DNA of 64,000 bases from Amaurobius ferox (lineage: Eukaryota > Arthropoda > Arachnida > Araneae > Amaurobiidae): assembly GCA_951213105.1 (NCBI GenBank), contig OX578140.1, positions 124,933,965 through 124,997,964 on the forward strand. Reading direction: 5' to 3'. The position numbers and the translations under genes are program-made. The notes beneath the pieces are model-generated. The model saw nothing but the letters and a program-made list of their open reading frames with translations. It searched no databases and was not told the DNA's origin. Below are positions 1-11,380 of the stretch, piece by piece. Every line of letters starts with the position of its first letter. The stretch's first letter is position 1.

Positions 1-40
1 ATATATATATATTATATATATAATATTCATTATATATATA
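1..40. repeat. TA microsatellite at window edge
   Basis: The window opens with an almost pure TA run with a few TTATA interruptions. It continues outside the window, so its full length is unknown. Confidence 0.9.
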
Positions 41-545
41 TGAGCACGGAGAGGCCTTGCATAAAAACACGTGATTAAAATTTTATTCAATCTGTGCCCA
101 ACAACGGAATAAACGAGAACGTTCTTGGCTCGGTGACAAACCCAAGAGTTCAGAAACTAACCGAGAAGTGACCACTATAATCGAAAACATTTAAAACATT
201 TAATCGAAAACATTTAAATTATATATAACACTGTTTTTTGGAGCCGTAGCTTGTTTTTGTTATATTTGCTTTTCAGATATCCGTCTTAACGGTTTTACGA
301 GTGTTTTAAACTCTTTTCTTTACCCGCCGAGGCGGTTTTTTAGAAAAAATTGCACGTTTATTGTGTAATCGAAATTACTGTTTTTGTAATATTTTCACAT
401 TTTCATTTCTGCGCGCCGGGGCGGTGTTTATTTTATGGTGTTCCCACTACTATTGAATATCGTACTTATACTGCGATCTACAAATATGGTGGGAAAATTG
501 TACATATAGCATAGAATTTTAAAACGATTAATATGTGATAGTGTA
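41..545. other. Unassigned AT-rich DNA
   Basis: I see no open frame of useful length and no recognisable repeat family here. There are two GC-richer patches (CCGCCGAGGCGG near 328 and GCGCGCCGGGGCGG near 411) in otherwise AT-rich DNA. They may be part of the retroelement whose reverse transcriptase fragment follows on the minus strand, but nothing shows this directly. Confidence 0.5.
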
Positions 546-905
546 CACTTATTACTATCCAGGTGTTTGATGTGGAGCAAATAGCTAATGATAAGATTTT
601 TAAAAACTTGGTTACTAAGGCAAGAAGAATAATGAGGAAATAATTTTACATTAAATTTAAATTGATGTCTCTTATCATAAATAGTAGTATTGAATGAGTT
701 ACTTTTAATATCAATGGTTATATCAAGATAATTTACAGATTCGGAAGGGTGGGATTCATTAGGTATTAACTCTAGATTGGATGGAAAAATATTAAGTGTG
801 GGTAAAGAATCATGTGTAGTATGAAAACAAAGAAAAACATCATCAATGTAACGAAAAACAGAAATGTTACGAGTGAACAGAGTGGATTGTCTTTCGTAAA
901 AGTAA
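546..905 (-). pseudogene. Reverse transcriptase fragment with RYIDD catalytic box
   Basis: Reading the minus strand from about 905 down to 546 gives an uninterrupted frame with no ATG start. It contains FRYIDDVFLCFH, the catalytic YxDD box of a reverse transcriptase, followed by a YLDI block and then IYDKRHQFKFNV with FPHYSS. The YLDI and YDKR blocks place it among non-LTR or Penelope-like reverse transcriptases rather than the Ty3/Gypsy type; I cannot choose between these. The frame begins at the edge of a TA/GT microsatellite, so the N-terminal half has been lost there. It is about 120 codons, far below a whole polymerase, and is a remnant. Confidence 0.7.
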
Positions 906-957
906 AGATATATATATATATATATATATACTGTGTGTGTGTGTGTGCGTGTGTTAT
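906..957. repeat. TA and GT microsatellite
   Basis: A TA run of about 24 bp passes directly into a GT run. It separates the reverse transcriptase remnant from a SINE-like block. Confidence 0.9.
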
Positions 958-964
958 GTTGTTA

Positions 965-1144
965 CTAATTCCCCCGTGGTGCAAGAGCGCCTATGCACCA
1001 CGTCCACTAGACCCCTGGTCCCATGGCGAAGGGGATAAATTTGCATCTTCACTTTTTATTGAGGCTCCTCAAGGGCGAAAGTCTGACTTTGCCTCGACAA
1101 CACAACATCCATGCCTGCTGACGGCATTCGAACCCACAACCCGG

Positions 1145-1145
<1 letters not shown>
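965..1145 (-). repeat. tRNA-like SINE fragment
   Basis: On the minus strand this block starts with GTGGGTTCGAATGCC, close to a polymerase III B box, and is GC-richer than its surroundings. It sits between two TA microsatellites. No coding potential is visible. Its body differs from the 5S/tRNA SINE family seen at 3685, 15382 and 48768, so it would be a separate family. Confidence 0.5.

Positions 1146-1190
<45 letters not shown>
1146..1190. repeat. TA microsatellite
   Basis: A TA dinucleotide run of about 44 bp adjoins the SINE-like block. Confidence 0.95.
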
Positions 1191-1191
<1 letters not shown>

Positions 1192-1339
1192 GAAAATGGA
1201 AAAGTAAAGCTTTAATTAATTCAAAATTGTACATGAAGGTAGCAGATGTGCTTATGCATTAAAGAAAACAAGAATTATGTACAAAGATGAAAAAAATATT
1301 TACTTTTCGTAAGTTATAGGATGACGTCACATATGGGTT

Positions 1340-1950
1340 ATTAACAAAATTATGTTTAAAGGCAAATAAACCAAACAAAACTTACGTGAATATGGTATGT
1401 AACCACCTTGGACCTTAACACAAACTTTACAACGCTTTTCCATGCTTTCAATGAGGTGATTAACCATCGCAGATGCGAGCAATGGGCATTCCTCCAATAG
1501 GGCAATTTCCAACTCTCCGAGACTGGCTGGAGTAGGTTAACTTGTAGAGACAGCACGCTCGAGGGCATCCCAAAGGTTTTCAATGGGATTAAGGTCGGCG
1601 GAATACGCTGCCACTCCATACGAGAAATGCCTTCACTTTCCAGGTATTCGTCAATGATGTTAACTCGATGGGGACTGGCATTGTCGTCCATAAGGAATAA
1701 ATCATGACCAACTGCTCCAGAGTATCGCAATGGGGTCTAGGATTTTATTTCAATACCGCGCAGCCATCACAGGACTGCCTTTAAAGATGTGCAGCTCTGT
1801 GAGATATCCCATTGAAATTCCAGTCCTCACCATGACGCTGTCACCTCTGAATGCGAGATATTCGATGATGTCCTTGGCCTGATTGCGATTGTTTCGTTCT
1901 CATCAGACCCTTACACGCTTATCATCTGATTTCAGGGCAATGGAATGAAC
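1340..1950 (-). pseudogene. Tc1-like transposase remnant
   Basis: The minus strand holds the C-terminal catalytic half of a Tc1-family DDE transposase. The block LMDDNASPHRVN carries the second catalytic Asp, followed by a broken WPxxSPDLNPIE-type motif (MEWQRIPPTLIPLK). In another frame comes the C-terminal stretch HLIESMEKRCKVCVKVQGG. At least two frames are needed to read it, so it is dead. The N-terminal DNA-binding region is absent or unrecognisable. Related enzymes cut and paste their own element at TA sites in the nucleus. No terminal repeats could be defined. Confidence 0.8.
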
Positions 1951-2057
1951 AACAAGAACTACTTTGTGGTAATTTGAAAGCTTTATAAGGATATAACTTG
2001 ATTTTCAACCCTGTTTTCAGTTTTTGAACTATAATGGTTATAATTTCGATATTTAAG

Positions 2058-3478
2058 TACACTACCCGACCCAGAAAATGCAACACCATGAAAGAGCGAA
2101 TTGAGTGTGATGGTAAAGGGCACACATACAGAGATGGCATATATACATAACTGATGTTAATTCCAGAAGGCTAATGCAATACAGTAATGGCATATACAGG
2201 GTGATCCGTAGGCAGTAGGACCACATCTTGCGGGCGATACAAGCTGCAAACCTTCGAGGAACAGATAAAATGAGAGTGCAGATAGTTTCCTGGGAATGGA
2301 TGACCATATGTCTTCAACCATCCTCCACAGATCGTCCTCTGTTTGAGACTGGTGCAGAGCATTCAAACGATGGCCAATCACGTCCCATACATGCGCTATA
2401 GGTGAGAGATCTGGAGACAGCGGAGGCCAACGAAGCACCTGGATACCTTGCAAGGTTTGTCTACTGATGGTTTCAGCGTACGGTCGCGCGTTATCTTGCT
2501 GGGAAACAACATTTTGCAACCGTTGAAGGTAGAATAGTTCAATCGGCTGCAACACCTCATCCACATATCGTCGAGCAGTCGTAGTGCCTCTATTACAAAC
2601 CAGAGGTGTCCGGCTATCGAAGCCGATGGCAACCCAAAGAATGATGCCGCGTTGTCACGCGGTATGGCTTTCAGCAGCCGCAGCAGGATTGAATCCGTGT
2701 CCACGTCACCTCCAGACTCTCACACGGCAACTGTCATCAAAAAACAGAACAGAGACTCGTCGCTGAACACTACCCTGTTCTATTCAGTCATCCAAGAGGC
2801 TCGGACACAACATCATTGCAATCTCTCACATCGGTGTCTTATTTTCAATGGTAATCTTCGTAAAGAACGGTTTGAATTCAAGCCACTTTCAGCCAACCGT
2901 TCAGAAACTGTTCTCCTTGATATTGGAACATCGAATATACCCTGCAAATTCTGCAGAATGTCGACAGTTGTCGTTTGTGGGGCCGCGACCGCATGTCGTC
3001 GAATGGGTCGATCAATGCGTGCCGACTGACGTGTGGATGGACCTGTACCACTACGACGATTCGCATGCCCTTCTTCAATCTATCTTCTCTAAATTATTTG
3101 AACAATGGCCGCATCTATGCGTATTTCAGCGACGATACGGCCGTACGACCACCCAGCAGTATTTAGGCCAAAAATGAATCCCCTAGCACAGTCGTCCAAA
3201 TGCTGAAACGGATTTCAGTGTTGTCAGCCAGACATCTTTTCAACAATACTTTTCTTCTGAAGCAAATACCGCTCGGGAAACTGGTTTCCGTAGGCGACTG
3301 ACAGTCACAACTGTTGGCTTATCTGCCGTTTTCATCCCTTTTATCCCGCTCTCTAATAACGTGACCTAATTGCATTTCAGATTATTGGCATACATCGACC
3401 AGCTGCGTTTGTCTCGCAATTTGCATAATTATATAACCAAAGTTTCATGGTGTTGTATTTTCTATGCCGGATAGTGTA
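2058..3478 (-). mobile_element. Tc1/mariner element with terminal repeats and TA duplication
   Basis: The element runs from 2060 to 3476 (1,417 bp) between TA dinucleotides. Its ends are inverted copies: CACTACCCGACCCAGAAAAT at the left, and at the right the reverse complement with a few changes, ending CCGGATAGTG. The shared inverted repeat is about 30 bp and includes GCAACACCATGAAA. The size, the TA duplication and the internal transposase remnant all fit Tc1/mariner. The differences between the two ends and the broken gene indicate an old copy. Confidence 0.85.
2157..2830 (-). pseudogene. Tc1-like transposase pseudogene inside the 2060-3476 element
   Basis: The minus strand carries a decayed DDE transposase. 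The first catalytic block is readable near 2760 as FSDES, followed in other frames by a VAIGFDSRTPL-like stretch. The block QQDNARPYAETISRQTL carries the second Asp, then LRWPPLSPDLSPIAHVWD and GHRLNALHQSQTEDDLW. The third acidic residue, Glu in the SPDLSPIEH motif of relatives, is Ala here (SPIAH). Several frame changes are needed to read it through. The N-terminal helix-turn-helix region towards 3180 is too eroded to describe. Confidence 0.8.
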
Positions 3479-3672
3479 TTTTAACTCGTTAAAGCTTTCC
3501 AATGGGAAAGCTGTAATGTTTAAAATATCACGAATGTTGTAGCTCAATATGTTTCTTTCTTAGTGAAATGTTGGTTCACAAACACTGTATATTTTGTTTG
3601 GTTTTTAAAAAATTATAAAATGCAGCGACCTTGGAGATTCTAAATATGCTTAATGATTTATGAGGTTTGAAG

Positions 3673-4125
3673 AGAAGAATTGGACGGGATAGTCCAGGGC
3701 TTAGGACACAGGAATTGCATTCGAAGGAACCGAGTTCGATTTCCAGCTAAGCCAAAACTGTCACCGCGTTTACACGTAGTACGAGCACATCAAATATGAG
3801 CGTGCGAAACTCCTTCTAAGAGGCTGGTTATAGGGGGAAGGAGGAGGTCCCTGAGGTTGTCTCCCCCACTGTGGTTAGATCCAAATTGGGTGGCATTGTT
3901 ACAGCAGTCCAAACAGTTACTCTACACCTTTAGGTAACGGTCGTCCAATTAGTTGCTTATGTCCACTGGATGAGTCGGACTGTCTGGGTCTTCAACACCT
4001 TTAGGTAGGCCGGCCGTCCAAATAGTTGCTCAAGTCCTAGGATGAGTCGGACGGTCTGGGTCTACAACACCTTTAGGTAGATTGGACGGTCTGGGTCAGA
4101 AGAAAGAAAGAAAAGAAGAATTGGA
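3673..4125 (+). repeat. tRNA-headed SINE with tandemly repeated tail, flanked by TSD
   Basis: The head (about 3685-3760) carries CCGAGTTCGATTTCC, a polymerase III B-box-like block. The body contains CTCCCCCACTG and AAATTGGGTGGCA, which are also found in the 5S-headed SINE at 15382. The tail module, from CACCTTTAGGTA to GTCGGACGGTCTGGGTC, is repeated about three times (3930-4100). A 12-bp duplication AGAAGAATTGGA lies at 3673-3684 and 4114-4125, marking LINE-type insertion. No protein is encoded. SINEs depend on the machinery of a partner LINE. Confidence 0.8.
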
Positions 4126-5629
4126 AGTATGAATTTATAGTAGGCATTTTTGTCCTGCCAGGTTAGTTTATAGATCCACCTGAATCTTGAAATGCGTCAG
4201 AGATATTGTGTAAGCTTAGTTTAAGTGTGGCTAAGCATGTTTATAAAAAATATTGATATTTCGGTCTATGGTCGGGGTATTCGTTTGAAATAAGAGAAAT
4301 AATCGAATGAAATAATTTGAAATAATCGAATAAATTTGAAATAATCGAATTTTCTCGCCGGTTATATCAAACAGTTGACCGACCACATACTCTACATAAG
4401 TCTCTATCGGTCTTTTAAGAAGGAGTTCCTCAAGTATTCGGAAAATCGAACATGTTGGTATAGTCGCGCCCTTAAATTTCAAAATATGCGAAAACTGAAA
4501 TTGTATTATTTCTTCCTTTCCATATATCTACCTCTGCACCAAATATTTGAAGTATCTATCCCATAGCTAAGCATGCTTTTCTATCATTTCGCGTTTCGAT
4601 CATTTTGATGTGGACGTGAAGCACCCCTTTTAATGAACATTTTGGAAAAATTCGATTTTTCTAGAGAGTTTTATTGAACAATTGACGCGTGTACCAAACT
4701 GCAAGTCTCTATACGGAAAGTGCCTAAAAAAGGCGTAACAAACACACGCAAACTTGGCAATTAGTATATATAGATTCTTTAAATGTAGCTCAAACAATAA
4801 TCATGCATTTGTAGTATTTTCTTATTCGATATTTTTATGTATTTCCTATTAAAACAGACACTTTTCGTCATTTGTAAGGATCCTTTTCTATAATTTTAGT
4901 GTCATTTCTTGTATATAAGTAATAACACACACCAGCAACTCATATAAACAGTGCTTTTATTCTAAAATAAAGGAATATAATCTCAAGCTGATAAGGGCGT
5001 GGTCAAAAAAGGCGTGGCTAAGTGTCAAACAAACCTATGTTTTAATTTCAGTTTTTCATACCAAAATTTAACTAATTTTTATGTGTTATTTATAATATTA
5101 GTTTTCTTCACTAGTCGAATCAGTTTGAAACTAGCATAAAAGTTAAGATCACAGACAATGGGGAATACAGACCACATAGTAGCGGTTCCATGACCGACCG
5201 GAGTGTTTGCCTTTACTAGCTTTTCACAGAATCTCCCTTCGATTTTTCCCGCCCCTAAAATGCCCCATAACAGAAAAAAAACCAGTTTTACTAAGACTTA
5301 TGGGGACATACAGGGTTGAAATTTGTACAAAAAAATATCTTCTTTACTTTGTTTTAATAAATTATAGCAAAATGAAAATAAAAAAAAATTAAAAAGCTAC
5401 AAATCGCAGTTTTTAAAATTACAGGAGTATTTATTCTACTAGCCAGCCACAAATGTTTTCAGTTTAAATCAAATAAATACCTATTTGTAGGGTGCATTTT
5501 TCAATAAGAATTTAAACGCTTTTTAAGCATATTTGTGGAAAACAGAAAACAATATTAAGCCCTGTTTAAAAAAGTAGCTTTAACGCATTATAAAGTTTCA
5601 TCAAATTCAACATAATATAACATAATTTC
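4126..5629. other. Unassigned AT-rich DNA
   Basis: Short open frames occur, but none has a recognisable motif or convincing composition. There is a short direct repeat of TTTGAAATAATCGAAT around 4285-4350. I see no terminal repeats, RNA gene or known transposon motif. Confidence 0.5.
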
Positions 5630-6450
5630 AATGCTATGTATTGTAATTGTGTTGTTTCAGAATACAGATGCACAGCAATTGAGCAAAAATAAAGCCGTTT
5701 TAGGACGGATACAACACTAAATTTAAATAAAAAAGAACTTTAAAATCACAATTTTGATACAATATGGATGGTCCGGACACACAAAAGCTACTGTAAGCCT
5801 TCGGGCCATTCGTGTGGTTTGGGTCATCCATGATATGGATGGTATGGATCATTTAAACTCAAATATATTGTAATTGTGATGTTTCAGAATACAAATGCAC
5901 AGAAATTAAACAAAAATAAAGCGGTTTTGGGACGGATACGACACTAAATATAAATTAAAAATAATTTTAAAAATCACGATTTTGACACAAGAAGGATGTA
6001 TTTTATTTTGAAGTGGGTCACGTAATCTCTTCATATAATGGTCACGTGATCTCTTCATATAAATGGTTTAATTATTATTTTAAATGTTATTTAAGAAACC
6101 TACTGAATATATTTTGCTGAACATTTTTTTATATATTTCATGGGATTATTTGAATATTTCCTAAAACTTTCGAAGCAACTTGTGAATTTTAAATTCACTC
6201 AAAAATGTTTGAAAAATTAGGTCCTATAGGGTTCAATGTATTTCATTTTTTCAACCCGGGTTCAATCTCAAACTAATTGGGTGATATTATTCAATTATAT
6301 TCCCATAAGTCCCTCAGACCGTCTGAACAACATGCTAAAATTTTATTTTGATAAAGTAATTTTTACGGCAGTTATCATACTAACGGACAGACAGACAGAA
6401 TGAACAAATTCATAAAAACTTTTCAACTATGTTGTAAAGTGTTAAAAATG
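5630..6450 (-). repeat. Dispersed repeat family C, minus orientation
   Basis: This block matches, in reverse, the sequence at 57140-57725. Shared landmarks are CACTTTACAACATAGTTGAA (reverse-complemented near 6430), a GTCTGTCCGTT-rich stretch, and GCATCCGTC...GCTTTATT, which is read near 5690 and again near 5930. The 5' end is duplicated, because the TTTCAGAATACA...CCGTTTT segment occurs twice (5650 and 5880). No coding frame is visible. Further pieces lie at 24014, 27150, 46620, 47390 and 47600. Confidence 0.75.
5762..5835. repeat. Imperfect inverted repeat (hairpin)
   Basis: ATGGATGGTCCGGACACAC is followed after about 30 bp by GTGTGGTTTGGGTCATCCAT, so the two arms pair with a few mismatches. 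It interrupts the first copy of the family C end and is GC-richer than its surroundings. It may be a small inserted foldback element. Confidence 0.5.
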
Positions 6451-6599
6451 GTTATTTAATTATCAGCATTTTATGAGGAAGATTCTTTCTTATGTAGCCA
6501 TGACTTACATAATGCAATGATTTTTTTTTTCTTACATAGTGCAATGAATTTACATCTTTCACAGTCAAAAAACAATGTATGAGATTCACGGCCCTATAT

Positions 6600-7785
6600 G
6601 TTCCGGTGTAATTTTTTCACAGTTTTGCATGGCAAATCCCGAGCGACGGCGGGTAATTGCTGCTAGTCTACTATAAGAATAATCCATATCTCCATACACA
6701 ATGCCTGGCGAAATTCTGGAGACGAATTTGGGGGAATATCTCGAACATGGCGAGTTTTTTTAAATATTGCCAACTTGATGAAAATATCGCCAAATTGATA
6801 AAAATGTCACCAAATTGATAAAAATGACGCTAAATTAGTGAAAATGAAGACTGATGAAAACTGAAGATCTTAGAAAGAATATAAAAAGCTATAAGAGTAG
6901 ATACTTTGGGTAATAGTTTTGATTTTGGACGCCATTCGTCATTTATCTACTATAAGAAAAACCTATTTCTCCGACCCATGCTTGACGAAATTTTGGCGAA
7001 GAATTTGACGAACTATCGCCAACTTGGCAAGTTTTATAAACGTTGCCAAATTGATGAAATTGTCACCAAATTGATAAGAATGGCGTTAAATCAATGAAAA
7101 TTACAACTAATTGATGAAAATTCAATATTTTGGAAAGAATATAAGAATCTACTGTAAGAATATTTTTTTCCGTCTGTAACTCTCGGCGAAATTCTGCCGA
7201 CGAATTTTGGCGGCATATTGCCAGCTTGACGACTTTTTTAAATGTTATCAATTGATCAAACTGTTGCCAAATTGATAAAAATATTATCAAATTGACAAAA
7301 ATGCCGCCATATTGTTAAATTGACGCCAAATGGGATACAATGTTTTGCAAATTTTTAATTCCGTCAAATGATGGGCATACCCTTTATTATATAAGAAATA
7401 TTCTTCTAAATATCGCCAAGTTGGAGATATTTAGCTCCACATTGACAAAATTATCTTCAAAATTTTAAAAATGACGCCAAGTTAATTAAAATGACGCCTA
7501 ATTGATGAATTTATTATTAAAATATTTAAATATATGGACTGCATTGCTTATTGAAGATGCTATCATTATTGATAATTGTTAATTTAGGTTGGCTTAAAAT
7601 GTAAGTTAATTGGGTACGAAATAGTTTTACGTATTGTAATCCGGAAAAAAACGCCAAATGTACAATTTAACTTTACAAACACTGTGCCTAGATCTTTTCA
7701 TTACTTTTTCACCGTTAAAGAAGTAAATTCATTGCATTATATAAGGAAACTCTTGTGCTGTCCACATCGCGGATTTTTTGAAAAT
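6600..7785 (-). repeat. Diverged family A block with tandemly repeated core
   Basis: This is a degenerate minus-orientation relative of the family A repeat. It ends at 7690-7785 with the usual 5' end of that family in reverse (CATTATATAAGGAAA and a CCACATC-like end). The core, which starts each time with CTACT(A/G)TAAGAA followed by GGCGAAATT and multiple CCAAATTGAT motifs, occurs at about 6668, 6945, 7148 and 7382. It is therefore a local array of about 200-280-bp units. No coding potential is apparent. Confidence 0.65.
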
Positions 7786-8074
7786 TAAAACAAGATTTAA
7801 ACAAGAAAATTGAAAGAAGATGAAATTAAAATAAGATATACTAAATAAGGTTAAAATATCAATAGATTCATTTAATAGAAATAGCAAAATAGCAAGATCG
7901 CAGAGTTGAGGCGGTAAAGCCGATAGTTGACTGGATGTGACGTCACGTTAAGGAAGAGCTTTAACTTGTGGTGTCGGCGACAGTGTAGTGTCTCCATGTA
8001 TATAAGCTCGTTGAGTAATACGCATAAATGATCTACATTCTAGTCCAGGATTTGTTACTGATACAATTATAAAA
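7786..8074. other. Unassigned AT-rich DNA
   Basis: There is no recognisable gene or repeat in this short stretch between two family A blocks. Confidence 0.5.
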
Positions 8075-9030
8075 AATCTGATGTGGGCAGTACATGACTT
8101 TCCTTATATAATGCAATAAATTTACTACTTTTACCGTTAAAAAAATGTTATTCTTATAGTAGATACTTATATTCTTTCCAAGATTTTGAATTTTCTTCAA
8201 ATAGTCGTCATTTTCATTGATTTAGCGTCATTTTTATCCATTTGGCGAGATTTTCGTTAATTTGGCAACATTTAAAATGTCGCCCAGTTGGCGACATCCC
8301 GCTAAATTCGTCACCAAAATCTCGCCGAGCGTTATGGATGGAGAAATAAGTTATTCTTACAGTGGATAAATTACTATTGGCGTTCAAATACAAAAATATT
8401 ACTCAAAGTATCTTTTCTCGTGAACGGAACGAGTTAGATCCACGAGAATGATGTCACCCAATTTATCGCATGGTATTACATATGAAAAGTGAATATATTT
8501 CTTAACAGCTAATATTTTTTTTTAATTTATGGGATTTTTTGATAAATCTGTTTGAAAAATGTGCAATATCTCGAGAACGGTTCATGCTAGCGTTCTAAAG
8601 TTTATCTCAATCGTTTTCTAAGGAAAAATTACACAAGAAATGTCTATTTGCGTAACTTTATTAAAGGTTTTGATTTTTTGATGATTTTTTCAAAATTTTA
8701 CTCGAAAATTTAGGGGGGTTCAGAACATTCGATTGTGATTTAAAACAATAGGCTTCCAGTACTCACGGATTGTGATTTTGTACCAAATTTCATTCGAATC
8801 GCTTCATTCGTTCGTGAGATATCGTCACTGACACACAAATATACACGCACACGCACACACACACACACACAGACATCACTTCAAAAATGTTTGATTCATG
8901 AACAGGGATGCTTGAAACGCGCTCTCCCGTGCTCAGGGAAACGTGCTCTCCCTTCGAAAACTAGAATTCGAATTTTCGACCCCGTCACAATACTTTTTTT
9001 ATACATTATGTATATAAGGAAAGTAACAAG
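8075..9030 (+). repeat. Family A repeat, full-length
   Basis: The copy begins AAATCTGATGTGGGCAGTAC, then ACTTTCCTTATATAATGCAA, and ends with the palindromic block CTTTCCTTATACATTATG / TATATAAGGAAAGTAA. In between are the TTGGCGA/TCGCCAA palindromic core (about 8230-8330), the ATATCTCGAGAACGGTTCAT block (near 8568) and an internal CA microsatellite (8839-8870). The ends are inverted copies of ACTTTCCTTATA. No protein is encoded, so it looks like a non-autonomous DNA element of unknown class. Confidence 0.85.
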
Positions 9031-9392
9031 GTAAAAATACAATGACAGCGACAAATGCATTACTTAAAATATTTTTATACATATGAATTAAATCTATTAG
9101 ATTTTTATAACAGGATTAAAAAAATATGTTCCACTCCATTGAATTCCTTGAGGGTTTTTTTTGCGAGTACTGTTACGAATGTTGCTGAAAAATTTGATGG
9201 CGATATCAAGAAAAATATTGTATATTATTAAATTTATAATTTTATACAGGGTATTTCAGCATATCTCATTTTATGAGTTTCGGCATTTTGTTTGAGACAC
9301 ATACTTTCGGGATCAAAATTTGTTAAAATTAAACGCAAAATATTTTTATATAATTTTTTTTCGATATTTTCAAAAATTATGGGGGACCTATA
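9031..9392. other. Unassigned AT-rich DNA
   Basis: It contains a lone TACAGGGTATTT near 9245 that resembles a transposon end, but no partner could be found. No gene is visible. Confidence 0.45.
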
Positions 9393-10376
9393 CAGGGTGC
9401 CCCAAAAACATTGACCTCGGATTTTATTCCTTAACTATCGATCTTAGACATATATAATAAATTACAAAGTTGCTTAAAAAATGTTCAGAATTTAATGAAA
9501 TCGATTGAAATGTTCAAGGGAATTAAATTTTTTAGAAATACAAAATTTAAATTTTTATACGACCCCCGTACAAAAAGCGTTCCAATGAGTTAAATGTGCC
9601 CCATACATTAATAAGGTGATGTACAGAATTTCATCATTTTATCATAAAATGTCCCAGAGATATGAAAAGACAAAAATGACGACTTAAACCTCTTTTCGAT
9701 ACATTGACATGAGTTCTCAGAGGGGAAAAATCATGTCGGCAAATCGCGCTTCAGGGGTCATATACAAATTACGAAAGGACAGTTATTTTACACCTTTCTG
9801 GTACGTCGAACGGTCTGGGTCTCAATAACAACAACAACAAATTACGAAAGAAAACAATGATTATATAAATAAATAATAATTTTGCTACTTATTGGTACAA
9901 AAGTAGCTACACTGTGTAGAAATAATAACTTTACACAGAGATTGCAAAGCTTGCTCAAAATGTTTTCCATCCATGCCAAAGATCCATTAAAGATAAGAGG
10001 CAGATATTATTTGCCTATGATGCATTTCTGCGTTGCGTCATTTACACTCTTGCTATAAACATTTACATTTTAATGTGTGATTAATCCCTCACTAACTTTG
10101 TTTAAACATATCTCTGGAAATTTTTATGATAAAATGCTGAAATTTTGTACATCACCTTATTGGTGTATGGAGCACATTTTACTCATTGGAAATGTTTTTG
10201 TACGGGGACTGTATAAAAATTTAAATTTTGTATTTCCTCAAATTTAATCCCCTGAAAATTTTTATCAATTTCATAAAATGTTGTACCATTTTTACGCAAC
10301 ATTGTAATTTATTATATATGTTTAAGATCAATATTTATGGAATAAAAGCCGAGGTCAATGTTTTTGGAACACCCTG
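9393..10376. mobile_element. 984-bp MITE with about 280-bp terminal inverted repeats
   Basis: The left end CAGGGTGCCCCAAAAACATT (9393) is the inverse of the right end ATGTTTTTGGAACACCCTG (ending 10376). TA dinucleotides flank both ends. The inverted similarity continues inward for about 280 bp: the CCGAGGTCAA, ACGGGGAC and TCACCTTATT blocks near the right end are all mirrored at the left. The size, TA duplication and CAGGGTG ends fit a Tc1/mariner-type miniature element. It encodes no transposase, and a truncated SINE is nested inside (9764-9850). Confidence 0.85.
9764..9850 (+). repeat. 5'-truncated SINE tail with TSD, nested in the MITE
   Basis: Only the tail of the 5S/tRNA SINE family is present: TACACCTTTCTGGT, then GAACGGTCTGGGTCTCAA and an ACAAC simple repeat. 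The sequence CAAATTACGAAAG occurs immediately before it (9765-9777) and after it (from about 9838), which is the expected target duplication. It is a dead-on-arrival insertion. Confidence 0.75.
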
Positions 10377-10498
10377 TATGTATATATGGTCCTTTGAGCA
10401 AAAGTTTGATTCATTTACTGAAAGTTACGCTTTACAATAACTATAGTTAAAGGAATAAAATTATGCAATAATCTACAATATTCATTATGATATGCAGA
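10377..10498. other. Short unassigned spacer
   Basis: AT-rich DNA between the MITE and the next family A copy, with no recognisable feature. Confidence 0.5.
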
Positions 10499-11348
10499 AT
10501 AAAAAAAATCTGATGTAGGAAGCACATGACTTTCCTTATATCATGCAATAAATTTACTACTTTTACAGCAAAAAAGTAGCTTATTCTTATAGTAGATACT
10601 TATATTCTTTACAAGATATTGAATTTTCTTCTATTAGTCGTCATTTCCATTGATGTAGCGTCATTTTTATCCATTTGGCGAGATTTTCGTTAATTTGACA
10701 ACAATTTAAAAAGTCGCCAAGTTGGCGACATTCCTCGAAATTCGCCGCTAAAATCTCGCCAAGCTTTATGGATGGAGAAATAAGTTATTCTTACAGCAGA
10801 TAAATGACTATTGGCGTTCAAATACAAAAGTATTACTCAAAGTATACTTTTTCATGAATGGAACGAGCTAGATCCACGAGAATGATGTTACCAAATTTAT
10901 CGTATGGTATCACATATGAAAAGTGAACATGTTTTTCAATAGAAACTATTTTTTTTAATTTTATATGGCTTTTTAATAATTTTTTTGAAAAATGTGCAAT
11001 ATCTCGAGTTCAGATATCAACAGTTCATGTTAGCGTTCTAAAATTTATGTCAATCGTTTTCTAATAAAAAATTACATAAGAAATGTCTATTTGCTTAACT
11101 TTATTAGCGCTTTTGATTTTTTGACGATTTTTTCAAAATTTCACTCGAAAATTTAGGGGGGTTCTGAACATTCGATTGCGTATTAAAACAATAGGCTTCC
11201 AATGTTTACGGATTGTGATTTTTGTACCAAGTTTCGTTCGAATCAGTCCATTCGTTCTTCAGTTATCGTCTCCAGAGTCTCATTGACACACACACACATA
11301 CACACACACTTTCACACACACACATACTTTCACACACACACACACATA

Positions 11349-11380
<32 letters not shown>

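Noticed and set aside
812..1207. 131-codon frame across TA and GT runs
   Set aside because: It is a product of two microsatellites and a SINE read through. The reverse transcriptase signal is on the other strand.
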